A DNA stretch of 48,816 nucleotides from an uncultured Caryophanales bacterium (GTDB taxonomy: Bacteria > Bacillota_I > Bacilli_A > Izemoplasmatales > Hujiaoplasmataceae), in assembly GCA_937958685.1 (NCBI GenBank), contig CALGNF010000073.1, positions 1-48,816 on the forward strand, written 5' to 3'. The translations under genes were made by a program, and so were the position numbers. Position 1 is the stretch's first letter. Every line of letters begins with the position of its first letter. The notes beneath the pieces were generated by a model. The model was not told the DNA's origin and ran no database searches. It was given only the letters and a program-made list of their open reading frames with translations. Shown here piece by piece: positions 41,123-48,773 of this stretch.

Positions 41123-42214
41123 ATGAAAAAAATAGTATTAGGTTTGTTCGCCCTGCTGTTCGTTCTCACAATCGCCGGATGCGTAGATGAAACGACGACC
41201 GCAGCACCGACAACCGCAGCACCAACGACTACAGTAGCACCGACGACTACAGTAGCACCAACAACGACCGTCGCTCCGACGACGACCGCCGCACCGACAA
41301 CGACTGCCGCACCGACGACTGTCGAAGAGGTTGAATTCCCGGTTGACGGACAATATCTCGCGTATGAAGTCGGCGTATCGCGCAATGCGCCGATGGTCAC
41401 TTGGGTGATCGTCACCATCGAAGACGGCGAAATCACGGCTTTCTACATCGACTGCCGCCAAGGCACCAGAACCCAGACTGCCGGCACCGACACGCCTGAT
41501 AATCCCGATGATGACACCTATACCTTTGCCTGGAACGCCTTGACGAAGAAAGAACTTGGCGACGACTATGGCATGGCCACCGAACCAGACCAGCTCGAGT
41601 GGTATGAGCAAGCCGCCGAAATCGAGGCCTATTGGCTCGCAAACGGCTACGACTCTGTCACCGTTGACGTCGATGGCTATATCGACAATGTCGCCGGCGT
41701 CACCATCAAGGACGGCGGCTACACCACCTTGGCGGCCGCGGCTGTCGAGCTTGCGAGAGCAGGCATGTTCCAAGCGATTCTCAGCACCTCTGACGACCTC
41801 TATTCCGCAACGATGACGGTCAACGCCGACGGCGAATTCTCCGAACTCCTGATCGATGTCCTGCAGGGAGTGCCTGTGGGAGCCACCTTTGCCTGGAATG
41901 AATTTACGAAACAGGAATTGGGCGACGACTACGGCATGGCCGGTGTCGGCGGCGGCTACACCTTCAACGGCACCGCTTGGGTCTCCAGCGGTTCACCAGC
42001 TGAACTTGAGTGGTATGAGCAAGTCGCTCTGATCACCGACTATGTGACGGAAAACGGCTGGAACGAAGATCTCGCGGCGATCGCCCAAAGAGGCGGCACC
42101 ATCGACGGCACGACCTTGCTTGACGACCTTGCCGGCGTTACGATCAGATCCCAGAGCTATTATGATGTTCTTGAAGCGCTGTTCGGCTATGTCGCTGCCG
42201 GCGTAATCGAATAA
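41123..42214 (+). CDS. Lipoprotein with Thr/Pro stalk and two FMN-binding-like repeats
   Basis: 363 residues. Signal peptide with lipobox LTIAGC (Cys20), then a stalk of TTTVAP/TTTAAP repeats (24-67). Two homologous ~130-residue modules follow, each with GDDYGMA, EWYEQ and an end motif DNVAGVT (Thr194) or DDLAGVT (Thr340). These resemble the Dxx(S/A)GAT flavinylation signal of FMN_bind domains but with Val for Ala. It therefore recalls PplA-type extracellular flavoproteins, anchored outside the membrane beside the Rnf complex. Electron transfer to or from Rnf is an inference; substrate binding without flavin is the alternative. Confidence 0.8.
   Translation: MKKIVLGLFALLFVLTIAGCVDETTTAAPTTAAPTTTVAPTTTVAPTTTVAPTTTAAPTTTAAPTTVEEVEFPVDGQYLAYEVGVSRNAPMVTWVIVTIEDGEITAFYIDCRQGTRTQTAGTDTPDNPDDDTYTFAWNALTKKELGDDYGMATEPDQLEWYEQAAEIEAYWLANGYDSVTVDVDGYIDNVAGVTIKDGGYTTLAAAAVELARAGMFQAILSTSDDLYSATMTVNADGEFSELLIDVLQGVPVGATFAWNEFTKQELGDDYGMAGVGGGYTFNGTAWVSSGSPAELEWYEQVALITDYVTENGWNEDLAAIAQRGGTIDGTTLLDDLAGVTIRSQSYYDVLEALFGYVAAGVIE
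41192..41323 (+). repeat. Tandem 18-bp repeats coding the Thr/Pro stalk
   Basis: Successive 18-base units, imperfect copies of one another (coding TTTVAP or TTTAAP), about seven units inside the lipoprotein gene. Such arrays expand and contract easily, so the stalk length may vary between strains. Confidence 0.8.
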
Positions 42215-42234
42215 CCAGACAAATCCACAATCGG

Positions 42235-42269
42235 AAAGTTGCCCCTCAAAAAGGCAACTTTTTGTTTTT
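42235..42269 (+). terminator. Intrinsic terminator
   Basis: AAAGTTGCC (42235-42243) / GGCAACTTT (42253-42261), followed by a T-rich tract. Confidence 0.85.
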
Positions 42270-42295
42270 GTTCTTTGTCATGGTTGTGATATAAT
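42268..42295 (+). promoter_or_regulatory. Promoter, extended -10
   Basis: TTGTTC (42268-42273), 16-base spacer, TGTGATATAAT (42285-42295). The -35 overlaps the T tract of the preceding terminator. Confidence 0.65.
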
Positions 42296-42317
42296 AGCAA
42301 CAGAAACGGGTGGTCTT

Positions 42318-42845
42318 ATGGAGCCTTGGGAAATCATCATCCTCGTGGGAACGATCCTGCTTGCCTTGATCATTACCGCGTGCATAATCAAATACAATAT
42401 CATCCATCAGCGAAAAGCGAAAATCGCCGAGGCGCTTCAAGCCCGTTTTTCCGCGGATGCCATCACCTGGCATCATGACCGCGATTCCTACCAGATCGCA
42501 GTTGAAACCGAATCAACTTTGTATCTGATCAAGGTGGTCCCTTTTTATCTGAAATCCGAACTGATCATCACGAATCCGACCTTTTGGTGCGTCAATCAGG
42601 ATCCGAGAAACTGGAAACGTTCCTCAAAGCCGGAATTGGTTCCCGGAGTTGAAGCATTTCTTGCCCATACACCGGAGACGAAGAAGAAAATCAGCAGAAT
42701 CGCCCTCATCTATCCGGGCGCATACAACATCTCGCGCTACCTGAATGAAAGCGATGTGGAACTGGTCTCCCACAAACAGGCGGTGCATGGGGTTTTCTTC
42801 GTCAGATTTGTGGAACTGCAGGATTTTCTTGCAAACCAGGGGTGA
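42318..42845 (+). CDS. Membrane-anchored protein of unknown function
   Basis: 175 residues, not recognised. One N-terminal membrane helix (5-25) followed by a cytoplasmic (by the positive-inside rule: KYNIIHQRKAK) soluble domain of about 140 residues with alternating strands and helices (YQIAVETESTLYLIKVV, KKISRIALIYPG, HKQAVHGVFFVRF). The segment after residue 45 has the look of a restriction-endonuclease or NERD-like fold but no catalytic motif is evident. GGTGG ribosome site; short leader from the promoter before it. Confidence 0.7.
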   Translation: MEPWEIIILVGTILLALIITACIIKYNIIHQRKAKIAEALQARFSADAITWHHDRDSYQIAVETESTLYLIKVVPFYLKSELIITNPTFWCVNQDPRNWKRSSKPELVPGVEAFLAHTPETKKKISRIALIYPGAYNISRYLNESDVELVSHKQAVHGVFFVRFVELQDFLANQG

Positions 42846-42851
42846 TTCTGC

Positions 42852-42885
42852 TTTACAAAACCACCCACTTCATATAATATATAAT
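42852..42885 (+). promoter_or_regulatory. Probable tRNA promoter
   Basis: TTTACA (42852-42857) and two overlapping TATAAT copies (42873-42878 and 42880-42885), ending 7 bases before the tRNA. Spacing to the first is 15 bases, to the second 22, so neither is ideal. Confidence 0.4.
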
Positions 42886-42891
42886 ATGCAT

Positions 42892-42967
42892 GCGCCATTA
42901 GCTCAGTTGGTAGAGCAAATGACTCTTAATCATTGGGTCCTGGGTTCGAGTCCCCGATGGCGCACCA
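42892..42967 (+). tRNA. tRNA-Lys (CUU)
   Basis: Cloverleaf is complete: acceptor GCGCCAT / ATGGCGC, D arm GCTC-AGTTGGTA-GAGC, anticodon arm AATGA-CTCTTAA-TCATT (anticodon CTT), T loop TTCGAGT, and encoded CCA at 42965-42967. The T stem CTGGG / CCCCG has one U-C mismatch. A terminator follows at 42981. Confidence 0.96.
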
Positions 42968-42980
42968 TTGTCATCAATGT

Positions 42981-43017
42981 CGTATTTCATTGATTCCCGG
43001 AAATACGGCTTTTTTTA
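42981..43017 (+). terminator. Terminator of the tRNA transcript
   Basis: CGTATTTC (42981-42988) / GAAATACG (43000-43007), 11-base loop, then a run of Ts to 43017. Confidence 0.85.
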
Positions 43018-43188
43018 TTTCCTAATCCGGATTTATCATAAGACAAAAGAGCGTTCGCAGTTGTCTTGCGGCAGGGTGAGCGCATTGAACTCGGTAACAG
43101 ATCGCATATTGATGGGGATGATGACGAATCTTTCATGGAAAAGTGTGGCTATTTCGATTGCTGTCTCCCCTAATTTTGGCCAATACTA
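43018..43188. other. Non-coding gap, nothing firm seen
   Basis: Part of the ~350-base stretch between the tRNA and the glycosidase gene. A 76-codon open frame here shows no RBS or family likeness. An inverted repeat AAGACAA (43040-43046) / TTGTCTT (43061-43067) is the only structure noticed. Confidence 0.5.
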
Positions 43189-43199
43189 TATAATATAAT
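43189..43199 (+). promoter_or_regulatory. Possible -10 of the glycosidase gene
   Basis: Two overlapping TATAAT hexamers (43189-43194 and 43194-43199); no clear -35. About 115 bases before the start codon. Confidence 0.35.
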
Positions 43200-43314
43200 A
43201 GGTTAAATATAACAAGACAATTGTAAAGCAATGACCAATCACCCTTTGATTTGGCAACCAACACAGTCCAGCAATCGGCCAAAACAATCTCATCATGCTC
43301 GGGGGTACCAACCA

Positions 43315-45705
43315 GTGAAACTGCGAAACATCTGGCTTCTCTTGCTCATCTTCTTTGTTTACGGTTGCAGTTATGTCTCCACCGACATCACGACAACCGC
43401 TTTGCCAGCGACCACCGCAATCTCATCTGCAACAGTTGCGACAACGTCAACCACACCATTTACAACCTCAGTTCCAACCACAGTCATCATCACGGAAACG
43501 ACTTGTCCGACCACTGTTTCCGTGACCACGACCAGCACGACTACGGTAAATCTGACGACCATTCCACCAACCACCGCGACTCCGCCGACAGACGTAACGA
43601 GCACCCCAACAGGCCCAACCACAACAACAAGTATCGGACCGATAAGGCTTCAACCGCCCACGACCATTGTCGTTGAAGAAGATTATCTGCTGTGGTCGGA
43701 AATTGAACAAGCCACTGGCTACATCGTGATGATCGATGGCAGGGAATACGATGTCTCCACAAACGCGATGCCTCTTCCCGAATTGGCTCCGGGAAACCGC
43801 GAGATCCTTATCAAGGCCATCGGTGATGGTGTTTCCCATCTTGACTCCCGATTCAGTGCCATTTTCAACCATGAAGTCGCTGAACCTGATCCACCGATTG
43901 TTCTCAGCAGCCCAACGAACATTACTGTTTTAGGAACGCAACTTTCTTGGGGCGGAGTGGAAGGTGCCAGCGGTTATATCCTGCAAGTCAATGATGACGA
44001 ACCAGTCTTAGTTCTTGCGGAATCCTGCGAATTTACCGATCATGTTCCGGGCATCTATACCATCAGGATCTACGCCAAAGGCGACGGCATCATCTATCTT
44101 GATTCGCCGATTTCCGCTTACGTGCATGAGATCAGCGCTACGACCCTATCGGCGGTGCTTGATGTCCAAATCGTCGACAATCTGGTTATATGGACCGCAG
44201 TTGACAACGCAGTCTCCTATCTGGTCGATATCAGCGGCGTCGAGATGACCACTCAAACCAACGAGTTCAAATTGGAGACCAAGCTTCCGGGAGACTATCT
44301 GATCACCGTCAAGGCTGTTGGCGATCAGATCTATTTCCTTGATTCGATTTGGTCGGAGACGGTAATATACTCCGTGCCGGTGCCGACCTATATCACCGCC
44401 ATTGGCGACCAGTTGTATTTGGGAGAGGATGTGTTCCGGTTTGTCTCTTTCAATGTCCCCAACCTGCTTGTGCTCGAGGATCCCTACTGGCACATGGTCG
44501 ACCCTTGGGAACAGGAAGACGCCATCAAATCCGTGCAGCTGATGGGCGGGCGGGTCATTCGCACCTACACATTGTCGATTGTGGGAGGCATTCGCCCTGC
44601 CGAAGGAGGCAATCAGCTCGCGCACATTTTAGGTAAAGGCATCTATTCCGAAGCATTGTTTGTCGCACTTGACAAGGCTATCCAACTTGCAAACGAACAC
44701 GGCGTCTACCTGATCATCCCGTTCATCGATGAATGGAACTGGTTTGGCGGCATCACCGAATTTGCGGCGCTTTATGGGAAGACCAAATCCCAGTTCTTCA
44801 CCAATGCTGAAGTGAAGCAAGCTTTCAAGGATCTGATCTACTATGTGCTGAACCGCACCAACACCTTCACCGGTGTCAAATACAAAGACGATCCGGCGAT
44901 TTTGGCGTGGGAACTGGGAAATGAACTCCGCAGCGCCACCGACGCCTGGATCGGCGAGATGGCCGCTTATGTCAAGAGCATCGATGCGAATCACTTGCTG
45001 ATGAGCGGCCGGGACAAGATCACTTCTTACGATCTCACCAACACCAACATCGATATCGTCTCCGCCCATTACTACACCAACAACGGCACCGGCACTTTCG
45101 CCGACCGGGCCAAGGCCGACCGCGCCTTGTCTCTAGGAAAAAAGCCCTTCATTATCGGCGAGTACGGTTTGGTCGATGTGCAACAACTGGAAAACATGAT
45201 CACCGAATCCGTGAACAACGGCACCAGCGGCAGCTTGATCTGGAGTTTGCGCTTCCGAAACGTCGATGGCGGCTTCTATTATCACGGCGATTTTCCGACA
45301 AGATCATATCATTATCCCGGATTTGCCCTTAACGATGATTACCATGAAACCAGAATCGTCAACTTCATCATCCAGGCGGCGCATGCGGTTGCGGGACTGG
45401 GAACATACTCGCCTCCGATTCCGGAAGCACCATACCTGTTCGCAGTTGAGGCGGGAGCCTTGACTTGGCGGGGAGCGACGGCATCATTCGCTTTCACGGT
45501 CGAAAGCAGGATCGTTGGGGATGAGGAATGGGTGGTGTTGGCCACACTGGTTTGCGATGCATATGAGGCAGGACCTTTCTTCGTGGATGACACGGTCGAA
45601 GCGGGAAGAGTTTATGAATACCGCGTCAAAGCTGTCAATCAGGCCGGAGAATCACCATACTCGAACATCGTCACCTATTCTCACGGAGAAACACCGCTGT
45701 CGTAA
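43315..45705 (+). CDS. GH5-type beta-glycosidase (mannanase-like) lipoprotein
   Basis: 796 residues from GTG 43315, 8 bases after GGGGGT; upstream in-frame codons lack a signal peptide. Lipobox VYGC (Cys near 19), Thr/Ser/Pro stalk (about 22-110), three ~85-residue beta modules with repeats like WSEIEQATGYIVMIDG and WTAVDNAVSYLVDISG, then a TIM-barrel with the GH5 acid/base in ILAWELGNELR (Glu537) and the nucleophile in FIIGEYG (Glu616), and a C-terminal fibronectin-III-like domain. Its closest likeness is to endo-beta-1,4-mannanases; substrate specificity is inferred. Cell-surface polysaccharide degradation is likely. Confidence 0.85.
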   Translation: MKLRNIWLLLLIFFVYGCSYVSTDITTTALPATTAISSATVATTSTTPFTTSVPTTVIITETTCPTTVSVTTTSTTTVNLTTIPPTTATPPTDVTSTPTGPTTTTSIGPIRLQPPTTIVVEEDYLLWSEIEQATGYIVMIDGREYDVSTNAMPLPELAPGNREILIKAIGDGVSHLDSRFSAIFNHEVAEPDPPIVLSSPTNITVLGTQLSWGGVEGASGYILQVNDDEPVLVLAESCEFTDHVPGIYTIRIYAKGDGIIYLDSPISAYVHEISATTLSAVLDVQIVDNLVIWTAVDNAVSYLVDISGVEMTTQTNEFKLETKLPGDYLITVKAVGDQIYFLDSIWSETVIYSVPVPTYITAIGDQLYLGEDVFRFVSFNVPNLLVLEDPYWHMVDPWEQEDAIKSVQLMGGRVIRTYTLSIVGGIRPAEGGNQLAHILGKGIYSEALFVALDKAIQLANEHGVYLIIPFIDEWNWFGGITEFAALYGKTKSQFFTNAEVKQAFKDLIYYVLNRTNTFTGVKYKDDPAILAWELGNELRSATDAWIGEMAAYVKSIDANHLLMSGRDKITSYDLTNTNIDIVSAHYYTNNGTGTFADRAKADRALSLGKKPFIIGEYGLVDVQQLENMITESVNNGTSGSLIWSLRFRNVDGGFYYHGDFPTRSYHYPGFALNDDYHETRIVNFIIQAAHAVAGLGTYSPPIPEAPYLFAVEAGALTWRGATASFAFTVESRIVGDEEWVVLATLVCDAYEAGPFFVDDTVEAGRVYEYRVKAVNQAGESPYSNIVTYSHGETPLS

Positions 45706-45834
45706 TCATAAAGACTTTTCTTGGGGCATTGCGCGATAACGTGCATCTTCGGTTTTCTGCCAGTCAAGAGATGATCGAGTATATTGAATCACAGAATTTT
45801 CCACTAATTCACCAAAACAAAGAAGGGAATCGCA

Positions 45835-47004
45835 ATGGGTGTCACCACAGGAAAAAGGGTTCTGTCAATCGACAGGTACCGCGGGATAGTCGTGTTTTTG
45901 TTGGTTGCGACATTGCCGATGTACTTTATCGACGCGTTCGATTTCACCGATCCTTTCACGACCCATATCATTGAGGACGCCTTTCTTTTGGTTCCCCATT
46001 ATGCTTTCTACGACTTGATCGCTCCCGTTTTCATTTTCGCTGCGGGATTGTCTTTCAGTCTTTCGTACGCGAAGACAAAAGCGAAACTCGGAAATAGGGC
46101 CGCTGTGGTAAAGTGTGTCTCTCGGGGGTTGAAGTTGATTGCGATCGGGACCGTTCTTTTGTATTTTGGCGAGGAAATGATCGACGATATCTACCAAACA
46201 TCCGCCTATGTGATCGCCGGACTTGCGGGCTTGTGGTTGCTCTTGTGGATTTTGAAACTCGCCATCAGGCGCGTCATCGCCAAGATCTTGGATGTGGTGC
46301 TGATCATCTTGGGCGCTTTCGCCCTGATCGTCGGAATCGGCGAGACAATCTATCTGCTCATCACCGGATCCTTGCCGTTTGAGCATTGGAACGTGCTCCA
46401 GTCGATTGGTTTCGCGACATTGGTGACCCTGGTCTTCCATGGATTGAAACCTTACCCCAAGTTGGCGGTCTTGCTCGTCTTCTTTCTCGTCTATGCACTT
46501 GTGTACCAGCTTGTCGGTTACAACGGCTTCGTCTCCATGTCCCATGGCGGCGTGCTCGGCAGCTTCGGCTGGGGCATCATGATGGTGGCTGCCGATCTGA
46601 TCGGCGAACTGGCTGTCAGCGACAAAAACCAGATGTATCTGGTCGGGGGGATTTTGGTGCTGACCGGAGTTGCCGGCTATCTCCTCTTCGAATGCAACAA
46701 ATTCTCGGTTTCCCCCGGATACGTGGCTATGTCGGTGGTCTTGGCCTTTGTGGTGTACGCCATCATCGGCTTGTTCGACTTTTGGCATTTCGACAATGGT
46801 CCGATAGTCTCGCTGGGACGAAACGCCATCCTTATTTATATCATCCACATGCTTGCGGGCACGTATGTGGGCATCTACTTGAACTACTACGCCTACGTCT
46901 ACAACGCGGATTTGCTCGCGTACTTCGGCATCGCTTTGTATTTGGCGATCCTCTTCGTGGCGGGATATCTCCTCAATCGCCACCGCATATACCTAAAGAT
47001 TTGA
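45835..47004 (+). CDS. HGSNAT/DUF5009-like membrane acyltransferase family protein
   Basis: 389 residues, about ten to eleven membrane helices. The N-terminal RVLSIDRYRGIVVFLLV is the start motif of the heparan-alpha-glucosaminide acetyltransferase/DUF5009/YeiB superfamily, and ILIYIIHMLAGTYVG resembles its last conserved segment. These proteins move acyl groups across the membrane onto sugars; the acceptor here is unknown, although it follows a surface glycosidase by 129 bases. GAAGGGAA before the ATG. No close terminator precedes it, so it may be co-transcribed with the glycosidase. Confidence 0.75.
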   Translation: MGVTTGKRVLSIDRYRGIVVFLLVATLPMYFIDAFDFTDPFTTHIIEDAFLLVPHYAFYDLIAPVFIFAAGLSFSLSYAKTKAKLGNRAAVVKCVSRGLKLIAIGTVLLYFGEEMIDDIYQTSAYVIAGLAGLWLLLWILKLAIRRVIAKILDVVLIILGAFALIVGIGETIYLLITGSLPFEHWNVLQSIGFATLVTLVFHGLKPYPKLAVLLVFFLVYALVYQLVGYNGFVSMSHGGVLGSFGWGIMMVAADLIGELAVSDKNQMYLVGGILVLTGVAGYLLFECNKFSVSPGYVAMSVVLAFVVYAIIGLFDFWHFDNGPIVSLGRNAILIYIIHMLAGTYVGIYLNYYAYVYNADLLAYFGIALYLAILFVAGYLLNRHRIYLKI

Positions 47005-47109
47005 ACGGTAGGAAACCAGATCGTCTAACTTTGGTTGCGGAAAGCAATCGCTTGCGGATGCGGTTTATGGACACATTATGGTAAAGGAGGAACGATCAAC
47101 CGTCGATCA

Positions 47110-47559
47110 ATGACGGATGATTGGCTGACAAATTTGGGAAAACACACCGACAACATCAGGAAACTGACGCGAATGCAATACTATGTCACCCAGCAAAACG
47201 GCACCGAACCGCCCTATGACAACGAATATGACCGGGAATTTAAGCCCGGTATCTACGTGGATGTCGTCTCCAAGGCTGTCTTGTTCACCTCCAAGGACAA
47301 ATTCGACTCCGGATGTGGCTGGCCGGCTTTCAAGAGACCAATCAGCGATCAGGCAATCATCCAAAAGCCGGACTATTCCCACGGGATGAGCCGGATCGAA
47401 GTCAGGAGCGCAGAGGCGGACAGTCACCTTGGCCACGTGTTTGACGACGGCCCCGGAGGAAGCCCCCGTTTCTGCATCAACTCCGCAAGCCTGGAGTTCA
47501 TCCCCAAGGAAAAGATGGCAGCGGCCGGGTACGGCGAGTATTTGTCCTTGCTTGACTGA
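47110..47559 (+). CDS. msrB: Peptide-methionine (R)-S-oxide reductase
   Basis: 149 residues. Repairs the R-epimer of oxidised methionine. GCGWPAF (Cys69, resolving), [15 protein letters not shown] and the catalytic Cys122 in RFCINSASL are present; the zinc-binding CxxC pairs of the type-2 enzymes are absent. Start is ATG 47110, although the best ribosome site (AAAGGAGG at 47083-47090) is 19 bases away; see findings for a mini-frame that ends at this ATG. The recycling reductant would be thioredoxin (30259). Confidence 0.95.
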   Translation: MTDDWLTNLGKHTDNIRKLTRMQYYVTQQNGTEPPYDNEYDREFKPGIYVDVVSKAVLFTSKDKFDSGCGWPAFKRPISDQAIIQKPDYSHGMSRIEVRSAEADSHLGHVFDDGPGGSPRFCINSASLEFIPKEKMAAAGYGEYLSLLD

Positions 47560-47591
47560 TGCAAGCGATTCCAAAAAAGGAGGCAGTATTG

Positions 47592-48440
47592 ATGGAAGAG
47601 TACAGGAAGATCCGTCTGATCACCGAGGGGAGACCGGCCGTTGACGGCGCCGGGGTGAGGCTTGTCCGGGTGTTCGGATACCGCGAAACCAAGTTGTATG
47701 ATCCGTTTCTCTTGTTTGACGCTTTCGATTCGGAAAACCCCGAAGATTATGTCAAAGGCTTTCCCTGGCATCCGCATCGGGGCATCGAAACGATCACCTA
47801 TCTGATCGATGGAGCCTTCGAGCACGGCGACAGTTTGGGAAACGGCGGCCTGATCACCAAGGGCGGCTGCCAGTGGATGACCGCCGGGTCCGGCATCATC
47901 CATCAGGAGATGCCAAAACCATCCGCCCGGCTATTGGGAGCGCAACTGTGGCTCAACATTCCCCAAAGGGACAAGATGTGCCAGCCCAAATACGGCGACA
48001 TCAGATGCGAGGATGTCCCGATCATCGAGTTTGTCGGCGGCAGACTGCATATCATCGCCGGCAACTATCTTGGCACAGAAGGCGCCTTTGCCGGCGATTA
48101 CGTCAAAGCGACCTATTTTGATGTGGAACTCGACCCGGATGCAACATGGCAGTATGCATCCCCGAAGACCGATACGCTGTTCATCTACGTCGTTTCCGGA
48201 GGCGCTGAGACTATCGAAGCGAAGACCGTATCCGCCAGGACGGCTGTCTTGTTCACTGAAGGAAATCACCTGTATCTCAAGGCAAAAGCCTCGGGCATCC
48301 GCTTCCTGGTGTTGACGGCGCCGGCTTTGAACGAGCCGATCGCCTGGGGCGGGCCGATCGTGATGAATACGAAGGAAGAACTCGATCTCGCCTTTAGGGA
48401 GTTGCAGGAGAACACCTTTCTCAAATATCAACCGCGATGA
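47592..48440 (+). CDS. Pirin-family cupin protein
   Basis: 282 residues from ATG 47592 with AAAGGAGG 9 bases upstream (TTG 47589 is also possible). Bicupin; the N-terminal metal site has HPHRGIETITY and FEHGDS and the HQEMP motif, matching the Fe-binding His/His/His/Glu of pirins, some of which have quercetin 2,3-dioxygenase activity. The bacterial role is not settled. Follows msrB by 32 bases and probably shares its transcript. Confidence 0.93.
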   Translation: MEEYRKIRLITEGRPAVDGAGVRLVRVFGYRETKLYDPFLLFDAFDSENPEDYVKGFPWHPHRGIETITYLIDGAFEHGDSLGNGGLITKGGCQWMTAGSGIIHQEMPKPSARLLGAQLWLNIPQRDKMCQPKYGDIRCEDVPIIEFVGGRLHIIAGNYLGTEGAFAGDYVKATYFDVELDPDATWQYASPKTDTLFIYVVSGGAETIEAKTVSARTAVLFTEGNHLYLKAKASGIRFLVLTAPALNEPIAWGGPIVMNTKEELDLAFRELQENTFLKYQPR

Positions 48441-48473
48441 TGGGTTTGTTGCATTTGATATTTGTTATACATC

Positions 48474-48502
48474 TTGTCAGGCAAGAAGCCTTCTAATATA
48501 AT
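48474..48502 (+). promoter_or_regulatory. Promoter of the YdeI-like gene
   Basis: TTGTCA (48474-48479), 17-base spacer, TATAAT (48497-48502); ATG 34 bases downstream with AAAGGAT before it. Confidence 0.7.
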
Positions 48503-48535
48503 GATATATAATCCAGTTTTCTTCAAAGGATCACC

Positions 48536-48715
48536 ATGGACAAACCAGAACACAAGTTCGCAAACCCCCAGGAGTTTCGCGCCTGGCTGGAAAAAAACCA
48601 CCAGACCAGCGACGGCATCATGATCATCTTTGATCGCAAGGATCCCGATTGTCTCAAGCGGGAAGCGGCCGTCGAGGAAGCGATCTGTTTCGGCTGGATC
48701 GATGGCCTGCTCCGT
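48536..48715 (+). CDS. YdeI/OmpD-associated family protein, 5' part only
   Basis: About 60 residues of genuine sequence. The pattern FRAWLEKNHQTSDGIMI and AICFGWIDGLL is the N-terminal half of YdeI/OmdA proteins (about 190 residues), a small family of unknown function. Coding sequence stops at 48715, where adapter sequence begins; the remaining ~20 codons that the frame appears to have are adapter translation, not protein. Confidence 0.85.
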
Positions 48716-48773
48716 AGATCGGAAGAGCGTCGTGTAGGGAAAGAGGGTAGATCTCGGCGGTCGCCGCATCATT
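48716..48773. other. Illumina universal adapter, reverse complement
   Basis: 58 bases beginning AGATCGGAAGAGC and ending near CATCATT. It has the same length and content as the reverse complement of the TruSeq universal adapter, with three differences (48746 G for T, 48758 C for T, 48767 C for T). Artefact of library preparation. Confidence 0.95.

Noticed and set aside
41192..41323. CRISPR-like array
   Set aside because: Short in-frame 18-base tandem units without spacers; they code for the Thr/Pro stalk.
42968..43198. 76-codon frame after the tRNA
   Set aside because: Covers the tRNA terminator, has no ribosome site and resembles nothing.
45865..46983. 372-codon open frame on the minus strand
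   Set aside because: Shadow of a clear multi-helix membrane protein on the plus strand.
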